Origin: Burkholderia sp. IMCC1007
GTDB lineage: Bacteria > Pseudomonadota > Gammaproteobacteria > Burkholderiales > Burkholderiaceae
DNA length: 64,000 nt
Direction of reading: 5' to 3'
Assembly (NCBI RefSeq): GCF_027257875.1
Contig: NZ_JAPVQY010000009.1
Location: 133,016 to 197,015, forward strand
Below the pieces are notes generated by a model that saw only the letters and a list, made by a program, of their open reading frames with translations, ran no database searches and was not told where the DNA came from. Of the stretch, positions 27,839-36,245 are shown piece by piece (position 1 is the stretch's first letter; the number at the start of each line of letters is the position of its first letter). Made by a program: the position numbers and the translations under genes.

Positions 27839-28094
27839 TGTCCGCAAGGACAATTTCTGATGAAAGCAGTACCCGCCGGCGCGGGCCGACAGGCCCGCCG
27901 CGCGTCGAACCGGTTGCGGTTCCGCGCGATCGGCCGGGCGGCCGGACGGCCAGCGCGAACGCGCACGACGACGCGATGCAGGATGCGTCGCCGCGTGCTG
28001 CCGCGCCGGCCAACGCGCCGCCCGCCCGATCGCGTCGCACCCCGATCCGTACGAGGCATGTCGTCCGGCGGTCATTGAAGAAAAGGACAAGAAT
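27839..28094 (+). other. Structured 3' part of the rtc leader RNA
   Basis: No gene. Serial hairpins follow the tRNA-like unit: TTGTCC-GCAA-GGACAA (27838-27853), GCGGGCC-GACA-GGCCCGC (27881-27898), and CGCG-TC-GAACCG-GTTG-CGGTTC-CGCG (27901-27926). A GGCC-rich stretch follows to 27950. The slipin ribosome site AAAAGGA lies at 28082. Predicted leader length from the sigma54 start is about 490 nt. Confidence 0.7.
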
Positions 28095-29234
28095 ATGTGG
28101 AAGCGTCATGTAGTGAAAAAGAACGAACGCGCGCTGCTGATGAATGAGGGCGATTTCGTGAAGGTTCTCGAACCGGGCGTGTTCAAGGCCTTCGATCCGT
28201 TCAAGCGACTGTCGGTGCAAACCGCGCGTCTCGACGCGCCGCTCGCCGACGAAGCGTTGGCCGACTATCTGCGTCACGACGCACCGGACGTGCTCGCGCA
28301 GCACTTCGTCGCGATGGACCTGGCCGACGACGAAGCGGGCCTGCGCTACGAAGACGACGTGCTCGTCGAGATCCTGCCGCCGGGCACGCGCCGGCTGTAC
28401 TGGCGCGGCCTGATCGCGCACCGTCTGGAGCGCGTCGACCTCGCGCAGGACAGCATGCTGCCGGCCGCACTCGCGAAGCGCATCGCGCAACCGGCGCTGC
28501 GTGCGCGCGGCGTGGCGGGGCTGGCGGGCGTGCTGCTTGCGCAGGTGCCGGCGTATCACGTCGGGGTGCTGAAGATCGACGGCAAGATCGAGCGGCTGCT
28601 GGACGCGGGCGTGACGGCGTTCTGGCGCTTCAACCGCGACGTGGCGGTCGAGCTCGTCGACCTGCGCCTGCAGCCGCTCGAAGTCGCGGGGCAGGAAATC
28701 CTGACGCGCGACAAGGTCGCGCTGCGGCTGAACCTGTCGGCGACGTGGCGTTATGCGGACGTGCTGCATGCGTTCGCCCAGCTCCAGAAGCCGCTCGAAC
28801 ACCTGTATCGCGAGCTGCAGTTCGCGCTGCGTGCGGCCGTCGGCACGCGCTCGCTCGATGAACTGCTGGAGGACAAGCAGGCGATCGACGACGTCGTGAT
28901 CGCGCAGGTCCGCACGCGCCTTGCGCAATCGGGCGTCGACGTGCGCAGCGTCGGCGTGAAGGATATCGTGCTGCCGGGCGACATGAAGACGATCCTCGCG
29001 CAGGTGGTCGAAGCCGAAAAGGCCGCACAGGCGAACGTGATCCGCCGCCGCGAGGAAACGGCGGCGACCCGCTCGCTGCTGAACACCGCGAAGGTGATGG
29101 AAGAGAACCCGACCGCGCTGCGACTCAAGGAGCTGGAAACGCTCGAGCGCGTCGCGGAACGGATCGACCGCATCTCGGTGTTCGGCGGTCTCGACCAGGT
29201 GCTGAACGGACTCGTCAGCATCAAGGGCGCATGA
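28095..29234 (+). CDS. Slipin (SPFH/band 7 family) protein of the rtc locus
   Basis: A 379-residue protein. The SPFH/band 7 domain covers about residues 160-300 (VAVELVDLRLQPLEVAGQEILTRDKVALRLNLSATWRY is the core; key part LEVAGQEILTRDKVAL), followed by a charged helical stretch with VEAEKAAQANVIRRREETAATRSLLNTA (core AEKAAQANVIRRREETAA) that is typical of slipins. The N-terminus (MWKRHVVKKNERALL) lacks a membrane helix, unlike stomatin, so membrane attachment may be peripheral. Slipins recur beside rtcB in proteobacterial RNA-repair operons but their role there is not established. The start has AAGGA upstream. It is 88 bp before rtcB. Confidence 0.87.
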   Translation: MWKRHVVKKNERALLMNEGDFVKVLEPGVFKAFDPFKRLSVQTARLDAPLADEALADYLRHDAPDVLAQHFVAMDLADDEAGLRYEDDVLVEILPPGTRRLYWRGLIAHRLERVDLAQDSMLPAALAKRIAQPALRARGVAGLAGVLLAQVPAYHVGVLKIDGKIERLLDAGVTAFWRFNRDVAVELVDLRLQPLEVAGQEILTRDKVALRLNLSATWRYADVLHAFAQLQKPLEHLYRELQFALRAAVGTRSLDELLEDKQAIDDVVIAQVRTRLAQSGVDVRSVGVKDIVLPGDMKTILAQVVEAEKAAQANVIRRREETAATRSLLNTAKVMEENPTALRLKELETLERVAERIDRISVFGGLDQVLNGLVSIKGA

Positions 29235-29322
29235 TGCACGAAGCACACGAAGCGCATGAAACTGGATGAAACGGCGCGGCGCAGGGCCGCCGCGCCGCAC
29301 GCATGAACGAATGGTGAAGCCT

Positions 29323-30546
29323 ATGAGTAACGACGATTATCAACTGATGGAACTGGCGAACGGCAAGCCGGTGAAGATGTGGACGCAAGGCGTCGCCGTC
29401 GAGGACGACGCGCGCACGCAGTTGCGCAATACCGCACAGATGCCGTTCATCTTCCGGCACGTCGCGGTGATGCCGGACGTGCACCTTGGCAAGGGCTCGA
29501 CGATCGGCAGCGTGATCCCGACGAAGGGCGCGATCATTCCGGCGGCGGTCGGTGTCGACATCGGCTGCGGGATGATGGCTGCACGCACGACGCTGCGCGC
29601 CGCCGATCTGCCCGACTCGCTCGCGGGCCTGCGCAGCGCGATCGAACGCGCGGTGCCGCACGGCCGCGCGCCGGGCCGCCGCGATCCCGGCGCGTGGGGC
29701 GATCGCACGCCGGCCGCCGTGACGGATGCATGGAAGTCGCTGCTGCCGGGTTTTCAGCGGATCGTCGACAAGTATCCGAAGCTGCAGAAGACGAACAACT
29801 ACGCGCATCTGGGCACGCTCGGCACCGGCAACCACTTCATCGAAGTGTGCATCGACGAAGCCGATCGCGTGTGGTTCATGCTGCATAGCGGCTCGCGCGG
29901 CGTCGGCAACGCGATCGGCAGCCTGTTCATCGAACTCGCGCAAGCCGACATGCGGCAGCACATCGCGAACCTGCCGGATCGCAATCTCGCGTATTTCAAC
30001 GAGGGCAGCCGGCACTTCGACGACTACGTCGAAGCGGTCGGCTGGGCGCAGGACTACGCGCGCCGCAACCGGCAGGCGATGATGGATGCGGTGATCGGCG
30101 CCGCGCGTGACGTGATCGCCAAGCCATTCGGGCTCGACGAGCACGCAGTGAACTGCCACCACAACTACGTGCAGCGCGAACGCCACTTCGGCGAGGACGT
30201 GCTCGTGACGCGCAAGGGCGCGGTGTCCGCGCAGAAGGGGCAACTCGGGATCATTCCGGGCTCGATGGGCGCGAAGAGCTTCATCGTGCGCGGGCTCGGC
30301 AACCCGGAGAGCTTCTGCTCGTGCAGCCACGGCGCCGGCCGCTCGATGAGCCGGACCGAAGCGAAGCGCCGCTTCACGGTCGACGACCAGGTGAACGCGA
30401 CGCGTGGCGTCGAATGCCGGAAGGACGCGGGTGTCGTCGACGAAATCCCGATGGCCTACAAGGACATCGATGCGGTGATGGCGGCGCAGCGCAGCCTCGT
30501 CGAAGTGGTGCACACGCTGCGCCAGGTGGTGTGCGTGAAGGGATAG
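29323..30546 (+). CDS. rtcB: RNA-splicing ligase RtcB
   Basis: A 407-residue GTP- and Mn-dependent RNA ligase that joins 2',3'-cyclic phosphate or 3'-phosphate ends to 5'-OH ends. Metal ligands Asp79 and Cys82 lie in VDIGCGMM; further ligands are His171 (GTGNHFIEV), His188 (LHSGSRGVG) and His280 (NCHHNYV). The guanylylated catalytic histidine is His336 in CSHGAGRSMSR. All active-site residues are intact. The start MSNDDYQLM was chosen since an upstream in-frame ATG would add 19 arginine-rich residues. No rtcA (RNA cyclase) follows in this locus. Confidence 0.96.
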   Translation: MSNDDYQLMELANGKPVKMWTQGVAVEDDARTQLRNTAQMPFIFRHVAVMPDVHLGKGSTIGSVIPTKGAIIPAAVGVDIGCGMMAARTTLRAADLPDSLAGLRSAIERAVPHGRAPGRRDPGAWGDRTPAAVTDAWKSLLPGFQRIVDKYPKLQKTNNYAHLGTLGTGNHFIEVCIDEADRVWFMLHSGSRGVGNAIGSLFIELAQADMRQHIANLPDRNLAYFNEGSRHFDDYVEAVGWAQDYARRNRQAMMDAVIGAARDVIAKPFGLDEHAVNCHHNYVQRERHFGEDVLVTRKGAVSAQKGQLGIIPGSMGAKSFIVRGLGNPESFCSCSHGAGRSMSRTEAKRRFTVDDQVNATRGVECRKDAGVVDEIPMAYKDIDAVMAAQRSLVEVVHTLRQVVCVKG

Positions 30547-30717
30547 CGGGCGCGTCGCCAAGACCCGCGCGCATCTTCGATCGCCGTCGCACGATTCGCG
30601 GCCGCAGCAGCGGTATACTCGTTGCTGTCCGGCCGCGCTCGATCCGCATCGCGCGCTTACGATGCGCTTTCAACCGGACGTCCGCCCTACTCCCCGTCAT
30701 CGCCGATACGAACCGTC

Positions 30718-31872
30718 ATGTTTCGTCATCTCCCGCTTGCTGCCGCCGTCATCCTGCTCACCGTGTCGCTGTCCGCTGCCGCGCGCGACTCCGCGCAACA
30801 TCCGGTCGCGCGCGATTTCAAGAACTGGTCGGTCGTCTGCGACAACGCGAACCGCTGCGTCGCCGAAGGCGGCAACGACGACATCGACGACACGCGCACC
30901 AGCCTGATCGTGCGGCTCGCGCGCGACGCCGGCCCGGATGCGCGACCGTCGCTGGAGATCTTCGCGTCGGCGCCGCTCGATCTGCGCACCGCGCGCGCGG
31001 ACGGTCGACCGTTCGACGCAGTGCCGGCCGAGTGGCACGCGCTCGCCAAGAGCAACGAAAACGACGACGTCTATCCGTTCCATATTCGTACCGGCGATCC
31101 GACGACGGTCGACGCATGGCTGACGATGTCGCACAACGCGCAGGTGCTGAGCTTCGGCGACCCGGCCGATACGCGCACGCCGCGGGTATCGCTGTCGGGA
31201 CTCAATGCCGCGCTGCTGCTGATCGACGACACGCAAGGCCGCATCGGCACGGTCACCGCGCTGCTGCGCAAAGGTGCCAAGCCCGCATCGGCGGTGCCCG
31301 CCGCACCGGCGCTGCCGCCCGCGCCCGTTCCGGCGCCGCGCGTGGCCGATCTCACGCCGGCCGAACAACGCCCGCTCGTCGACGCGGTATTCGACAAGTT
31401 CGGCGCCAGCGTGAAGCGTTGCGCGGCCGATGCCGGCGACGAGATGTCGCTGGCCGATCGCCGCAAGGCCGCATCGGCCACCGCGATCTCGACCACCGAC
31501 GCGATCGTGTCGATCCCGTGCGAGACGAGCAGCGCGTACAACCATACGGACCTGTGGTATCGCGTGCACCGCAGCGCGCCGTATGCGCCGACGCCGCTCG
31601 ACTTCGGCGAGAACGCCAGCGCGGGCCTCGACCCGGCATCGTTCTCGAACCAACTGACCGAAGCGATCTACGATCCCGCGCATGCGACGCTGTCGAGCCT
31701 CGATCGCGTGCGCAGTGCCGGCGATTGCGGGTCGAGCGCGTCGTGGGTGTTCGACGGCCGGCGCTTCGTGCTGAACGACGTCGCGATGCACGGCGCGTGC
31801 AACGGGTTGTTCCAGGCTCAGTGGCCGCGGCTGTATCGCACCGGTGGGTCGGTGGATACGCAGCAGCCCTGA
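30718..31872 (+). CDS. DUF1176-family periplasmic protein
   Basis: A 384-residue exported protein. The signal peptide is MFRHLPLAAAVILLTVSLSAAA. The mature part opens with VARDFKNWSVVCDNANRCVA, the DUF1176 (invasion-associated-like) start with paired cysteines, and ends with CGSSASWVFDGRRFVL and MHGACNGL, again typical. An Ala/Pro linker lies near residues 190-205. Function unknown. No ribosome site is evident before the ATG. Confidence 0.82.
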   Translation: MFRHLPLAAAVILLTVSLSAAARDSAQHPVARDFKNWSVVCDNANRCVAEGGNDDIDDTRTSLIVRLARDAGPDARPSLEIFASAPLDLRTARADGRPFDAVPAEWHALAKSNENDDVYPFHIRTGDPTTVDAWLTMSHNAQVLSFGDPADTRTPRVSLSGLNAALLLIDDTQGRIGTVTALLRKGAKPASAVPAAPALPPAPVPAPRVADLTPAEQRPLVDAVFDKFGASVKRCAADAGDEMSLADRRKAASATAISTTDAIVSIPCETSSAYNHTDLWYRVHRSAPYAPTPLDFGENASAGLDPASFSNQLTEAIYDPAHATLSSLDRVRSAGDCGSSASWVFDGRRFVLNDVAMHGACNGLFQAQWPRLYRTGGSVDTQQP

Positions 31873-32088
31873 CGAAAACGCATCGCGGCGTCGCGGCCGG
31901 TGATCGACAACGATACCGGGGCGCCGATCCATGCACCGTTCTTTCCTTGCGTCGACGCATCGACGCATCGACGCGACTCGGCTCTACGACCGTGTGCGCG
32001 TCGCGCAGACGCTCACGACCGGTGCGCAAGGCACCTGCCGTATTGCGCGGCGTACCGCGGAACCCACGTCGCCTCGCATCACCTCACA

Positions 32089-32757
32089 TCACTCGCCGAC
32101 GATCGAGATCGAGAACCCGTCCCAGCCCTTGAGCCCGACCGTCTGCACGGCGGTCGTCGTGACGTTCGGCTCCGCAACGATCCGCGCGAACCCGTTGCGC
32201 ACGCCGACGACGTCCGGCTCGTGATTGTCGGGATCGGCGACGCGCCCGCGCCGCACGACGTTGTCGACGACGATCACCGTGCCGGGCCGCGACAGCTTCA
32301 GCGCGGCGTCCAGATAGACGGCGTTGTTGTCCTTGTCCGCGTCGATGAAGATGAAGTCGAAAGGCGCCTCGCCCGCATCGACGAGCCGCGCGAGGCTGTC
32401 CTTCGCGCTGCCGACGATCACCGACACGATGCCCGCGAAGCCGGCGCGCGCGATGTTCTGCGTCGCGACCTTCGCATGGTCGGGATTCAGTTCGAGCGTG
32501 ACGAGTTGCCCGCCGGGCGGCAACGCACGCGCGAGCCAGATCGTGCTGTAGCCGCCGAGCGTGCCGACCTCGAGGATGCGCCGCGCACCGCGGATCGTCG
32601 CGAGCAGCTGCAGCAGCTTGCCCTGGTTCGGCGCGACGTTGATCGCGGGTAGCCCGGCCGCATCGCTCGCCGCGAGCGCGGCGTCGAGCGCGTCGTCGGA
32701 CGGCACGAGCGTCGCCGAGAAATACGCATCCACCTTGTTCCACTGATCCTGATCCAT
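32089..32757 (-). CDS. SAM-dependent O-methyltransferase (class I, COMT-like)
   Basis: A 222-residue methyltransferase_3 family member. SAM motif I ILEVGTLGGYSTIWLA, motif II VTLELNPDHAKVA and the metal-binding FIFIDADKDNNAVYLDAAL with VVDNVVRRGRV (two Asp and Asn ligands) match catechol-type and caffeoyl-CoA-type O-methyltransferases dependent on a divalent cation. AAAGGAC precedes the ATG. The acceptor is unknown, probably a small phenolic. It is 141 bp from metY, divergently. Confidence 0.88.
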   Translation of the reverse strand: MDQDQWNKVDAYFSATLVPSDDALDAALAASDAAGLPAINVAPNQGKLLQLLATIRGARRILEVGTLGGYSTIWLARALPPGGQLVTLELNPDHAKVATQNIARAGFAGIVSVIVGSAKDSLARLVDAGEAPFDFIFIDADKDNNAVYLDAALKLSRPGTVIVVDNVVRRGRVADPDNHEPDVVGVRNGFARIVAEPNVTTTAVQTVGLKGWDGFSISIVGE

Positions 32758-32898
32758 CGCGCGTCCTTTGCCTGTCGTTCGTGGAAAAGGCATTCTATGC
32801 GCCGCCATCCCATAAGCAACAAACCATTCGTTCTAAGGACAGCGGCGCACGTGCTCCTATAATCGCTCGACGATCACAACAACAGACGGAGCACACCC

Positions 32899-34194
32899 AT
32901 GACCGATCAGGCCTCTTCGAACTGGCGCCTCGAAACCATCGCCGTGCACGGTGGCTATCGCCCCGACCCGACCACGCGCGCGGTGGCGGTGCCGATCTAC
33001 CAGACCGTTGCGTACGCATTCGACGACACGCAGCACGGTGCGGACCTGTTCGACCTGAAGGTCCAGGGCAACATCTACACGCGGATCATGAACCCGACGA
33101 CGGACGTGCTCGAGCAGCGGATCGCCGCGCTCGAGGGCGGCATCGGCGCGCTGGCGCTCGCGTCGGGCCAGGCGGCCGTCACGTACGCGATCCAGACGAT
33201 CGCGGAAGCGGGCGACAACATCGTGTCCGCGAGTTCGCTGTACGGCGGCACCTACAACCTGTTCGCGCACACGCTGCCGCAGTACGGGATCACGACGCGC
33301 TTCGCCGATCCGCGCGATCCGGCATCGTTCGAGCCGCTGATCGATGCGCGCACGAAGGCGATCTTCGCGGAATCGGTCGGCAACCCGCTCGGCAACGTGA
33401 CCGACATCGCCGCGCTCGCGGAAGTCGCGCATCGCCACGGGATCCCGCTGATCGTCGACAACACGGTGCCGTCGCCGTACCTGCTGCGTCCGTTCGAGCA
33501 TGGCGCGGACATCGTCGTGCACTCGCTGACGAAATATCTCGGCGGGCACGGCACGAGCCTCGGCGGCGCGATCGTCGACTCGGGCAAGTTCCCGTGGGCG
33601 CAGCACGCGGACCGCTTCAAGCGGCTCAACGAGCCGGACGTCAGCTATCACGGCGTCGTCTACACGGAAGCGTTCGGGCCGGCCGCGTACATCGGCCGCG
33701 CACGCGTGGTGCCGCTGCGCAACATGGGCGCGGCAATCTCGCCGTTCAACGCATTCCAGATCCTGCAGGGCATCGAAACGCTCGCGCTGCGCATCGAACG
33801 CATCAGCGACAACGCGCTGAAGATCGCGCAGCATCTCGCGCGCCATGAAAACGTCGAATGGGTGAACTACGCGGGGCTGCCCGATCATCCGGACCACGCG
33901 CTCGTCGCGCGCTACCTGTCGGGCCGCGCGCCGGGCATCCTGACGTTCGGCGTGAAGGGCGGCCGCGACGGCGGCGCGAAGTTCCAGGACGCGCTGAAGC
34001 TGTTCACGCGGCTCGTGAACATCGGCGATACGAAGTCGCTCGCGACACATCCGGCATCGACGACGCACCGGCAGTTGTCGCCGGCCGAACTCGCGAAGGC
34101 CGGCGTGAAGGAGGAAACGGTGCGGCTGTCGATCGGCATCGAGCATATCGACGACCTGCTCGCCGATCTCGACCAGGCGCTCGCGCGGCTGTAA
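32899..34194 (+). CDS. metY: O-acetylhomoserine aminocarboxypropyltransferase
   Basis: A 431-residue PLP enzyme of the Cys/Met metabolism family that makes homocysteine directly from O-acetylhomoserine and sulfide. The opening WRLETIAVHGGYRPDPTTRAVAVPIYQT, here by its core AVHGGYRPDP, the YTRIMNPTTDVLEQRIAALEGG core NPTTDVLEQR, and the PLP lysine in HSLTKYLGGHG are characteristic of MetY rather than MetB or MetC, as is the length. It acts in methionine biosynthesis in the cytosol. GGAG precedes the ATG. Confidence 0.93.
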   Translation: MTDQASSNWRLETIAVHGGYRPDPTTRAVAVPIYQTVAYAFDDTQHGADLFDLKVQGNIYTRIMNPTTDVLEQRIAALEGGIGALALASGQAAVTYAIQTIAEAGDNIVSASSLYGGTYNLFAHTLPQYGITTRFADPRDPASFEPLIDARTKAIFAESVGNPLGNVTDIAALAEVAHRHGIPLIVDNTVPSPYLLRPFEHGADIVVHSLTKYLGGHGTSLGGAIVDSGKFPWAQHADRFKRLNEPDVSYHGVVYTEAFGPAAYIGRARVVPLRNMGAAISPFNAFQILQGIETLALRIERISDNALKIAQHLARHENVEWVNYAGLPDHPDHALVARYLSGRAPGILTFGVKGGRDGGAKFQDALKLFTRLVNIGDTKSLATHPASTTHRQLSPAELAKAGVKEETVRLSIGIEHIDDLLADLDQALARL

Positions 34195-34200
34195 CGGGAA

Positions 34201-34230
34201 CGGGCGCGCGCCGCCGGTCGGCCGCGCCCG
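34201..34230 (+). terminator. Hairpin terminator after metY
   Basis: CGGGCGCG (34201-34208) pairs with CGCGCCCG (34223-34230), and inside it GCCG (34210-34213) pairs with CGGC (34219-34222), leaving one bulged C. It begins 7 nt after the stop. Confidence 0.72.
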
Positions 34231-34314
34231 GTATCGGGGGGCGGCAACGATTCGCCAGTGCGAGGCGTGGCCGCGCATCGAAACGAAGACGTTCGGGAAA
34301 TCGGCAAGCGCGCG

Positions 34315-35505
34315 TCAGGCGCCGCTCTGCTTCTCGCGTCGGCGTTGCACCAGCCAGTCGAGCAGTTGACGCCCGTCGCGTTCGCCGAACCATTGCGCAT
34401 GCCCGATCAGGTAACCGTCGTACGCAACGTCGACGATATCGGGCGCGTTGACGATACAGCCGAAATACGCAACTTCCGACAGTGCGAACTCCGTATGCAC
34501 GATCGGCAGCAGCGCAACCAGCGCCGCGTGTGCAGCGTCGCTCAGCGGTTCGAGCGACTCGTAGCCGTCGAGCAGCGCGGCGATCTGTTCGTACTCCACA
34601 CGGCGCGCATCGGCCGGCGCCATCCAGTCGATCGTGTTGCGCTCGATCGCAAGCGCGACGTCCATCACCGCGCAGGTGCAATCCGACAAACCGAAATCGA
34701 GCAACGTCCGCACGTCTGCGCCGGGCCCGGCGTCGGTCCACAGCAGGTTCGACGCATGCCAGTCACCGTGCGTCCACAGCGGCGGCAATGCTGGCAGCAG
34801 CGGCACGAGGCGCGCATGATACGGGCCAATGACGTTCGCGACGTCGCCGCGCCAGTCGCGCGTACCGAGCGCGTTCACGAGCAACGGTTGCGCCGTGACC
34901 CAGCGTTCGAGCGCAGCGGCAAGATCATCTGACGACAGCACGCGAAAACTCGACAGCAGCGGGCGAACCGGCCGCGCCGGCGCGTCGTGGCCGGCCGACG
35001 CGCGATGCAATCGGGCCAGCGCGCGGCCGGCCGCATATGCGTGCGACGGATGCGTGAACGGCTTCCACGACATCACGCCGCGATACGCGTCGACACCGGG
35101 CGCGACCACGTGCACTTCATATGTCCAGTCGCCGGATGCGAACGCGGTTGCGCCGTTACGATCGGCCAGCACGTCCACCACCGGCATCCCGCGTTCGCGC
35201 AGATGCGCGATGAAGCGATGCTCCTCCTCGAGCCCCGCGACATCGCGCAGGCTTGCGTGATGTCGCTTGACGAACAACCCGCGGCCGTCCGCCATCCGCA
35301 CGAGCACGGCGGCCGCAAATTGCCGCGGGCTGTGCCACGTCAGCCGCACCGGTTCACCCGCGCCGTCGATCCGCGCGAGCACGGCCGCCACTTCGTCGTG
35401 CGTGATCAGCGGCCAGTCGCGTTCGGCCTGCTCGCCGTCCACGCCGAATTGCGGGGGCGCGACGTCGCGCGACAGGGGGCCGTCCGGCTCGAGGGGAAAT
35501 GACAT
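34315..35505 (-). CDS. APH-fold phosphotransferase, third gene of a TonB-PnuC operon
   Basis: A 396-residue small-molecule kinase of the aminoglycoside phosphotransferase fold. The catalytic loop is HGDWHASNLLW (Asp, Asn) and the metal-binding segment LLDFGLSDC (Asp). A nucleotide-binding Lys lies in GLFVKRHHA. The nearest general types are SrkA/YihE and thiamine/choline/homoserine kinases; specificity cannot be read. Because it follows a PnuC facilitator by 36 bp, I infer it phosphorylates the imported compound and traps it inside the cell. Ribosome site GGAGCAA. Cytosolic. Confidence 0.85.
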   Translation of the reverse strand: MSFPLEPDGPLSRDVAPPQFGVDGEQAERDWPLITHDEVAAVLARIDGAGEPVRLTWHSPRQFAAAVLVRMADGRGLFVKRHHASLRDVAGLEEEHRFIAHLRERGMPVVDVLADRNGATAFASGDWTYEVHVVAPGVDAYRGVMSWKPFTHPSHAYAAGRALARLHRASAGHDAPARPVRPLLSSFRVLSSDDLAAALERWVTAQPLLVNALGTRDWRGDVANVIGPYHARLVPLLPALPPLWTHGDWHASNLLWTDAGPGADVRTLLDFGLSDCTCAVMDVALAIERNTIDWMAPADARRVEYEQIAALLDGYESLEPLSDAAHAALVALLPIVHTEFALSEVAYFGCIVNAPDIVDVAYDGYLIGHAQWFGERDGRQLLDWLVQRRREKQSGA

Positions 35506-35541
35506 GAACGACGTTGCTCCGTAGTTGAATCGGTGCGCGAA

Positions 35542-36186
35542 TCAGCGCACGCCGCCGCCCGACGCGAGCGGCCCGCCGGCAGCCGCACGCAATGCGGCGG
35601 CGGTCCGGCTCCAGTCGCGCCAGCCGATCACGGCGAGCGCGATGAACAGCGCATAGAGGCCGGCCGTCAGATACAGTTCCTTGAACACGAACATCCCGAC
35701 GTACACGACGTTCACGACGATCCACAGCCCCCACGACGCGATGTAGCGCCGCGCGGTCCAGTATTGCGCGACGAGGCTGAACGCGGTCAGCGACGCATCG
35801 ACGAACGGCAGCGCCGCGTCGGTCCAGCGCGCCATCATCCCGCCGAGCAATGCGCTGCCGACAACGGCCGCGATCAGGTCGGGCAGCATCTTCATCGGTC
35901 GTACGCCGGTCACGGGCGCGACGTCGCCGGCCGGCGCCGCCTCGCCGCCCGCACCGCCGCCTGCCTCGCTCGCGCGCTGCGCGAGCCAGCGCTGCCAGCC
36001 GTACACCTGCAGCACCGCGAACGCGCCCTGCAGCAGCATGTCGGAGTACAGCTTCGCATCGAAGAAGATCCAGCCGTACAGCGCGACCGACGCGAGGCCG
36101 ACCGGCCAGCACAGCATGCGCCGCTTCGCGGTCAGCCAGATCGCGAGTGCGCTGACGATCACGCCGGCGATTTCGAGTGGGGACAT
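35542..36186 (-). CDS. PnuC-family vitamin/nucleoside facilitator
   Basis: A 214-residue membrane protein with about seven helices: MSPLEIAGVIVSALAIWLTAK, MLCWPVGLASVALYGWIFF, DLIAAVVGSALLGGMMARW, GLWIVVNVVYVGMFVFKELY, LYALFIALAVIGWRDW. Tryptophan-rich PnuC motifs (RRMLCWPVG, QVYGWQRW, WGLWIVVN) are clear. PnuC-type carriers are facilitators that need cytosolic phosphorylation of their substrate: nicotinamide riboside (PnuC), thiamine (PnuT) or riboflavin (PnuX). A Gly/Ala-rich loop (about residues 72-92) is unusual. It lies 60 bp after the TonB receptor stop. AGGAGAG precedes the ATG. Confidence 0.86.
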   Translation of the reverse strand: MSPLEIAGVIVSALAIWLTAKRRMLCWPVGLASVALYGWIFFDAKLYSDMLLQGAFAVLQVYGWQRWLAQRASEAGGGAGGEAAPAGDVAPVTGVRPMKMLPDLIAAVVGSALLGGMMARWTDAALPFVDASLTAFSLVAQYWTARRYIASWGLWIVVNVVYVGMFVFKELYLTAGLYALFIALAVIGWRDWSRTAAALRAAAGGPLASGGGVR

Positions 36187-36245
36187 CGTCTGGGCTCTCC
36201 TGGTGGGCCGCCGGGGCCGCGCGTCACGCCGCGGGATCCGATCGA

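Noticed and set aside
27857..27863. CTGATGA, the hammerhead-ribozyme core motif, in the rtc leader
   Set aside because: No matching GAAA core after a stem II and no stem III/cleavage site can be drawn; chance occurrence is likely in 500 nt.
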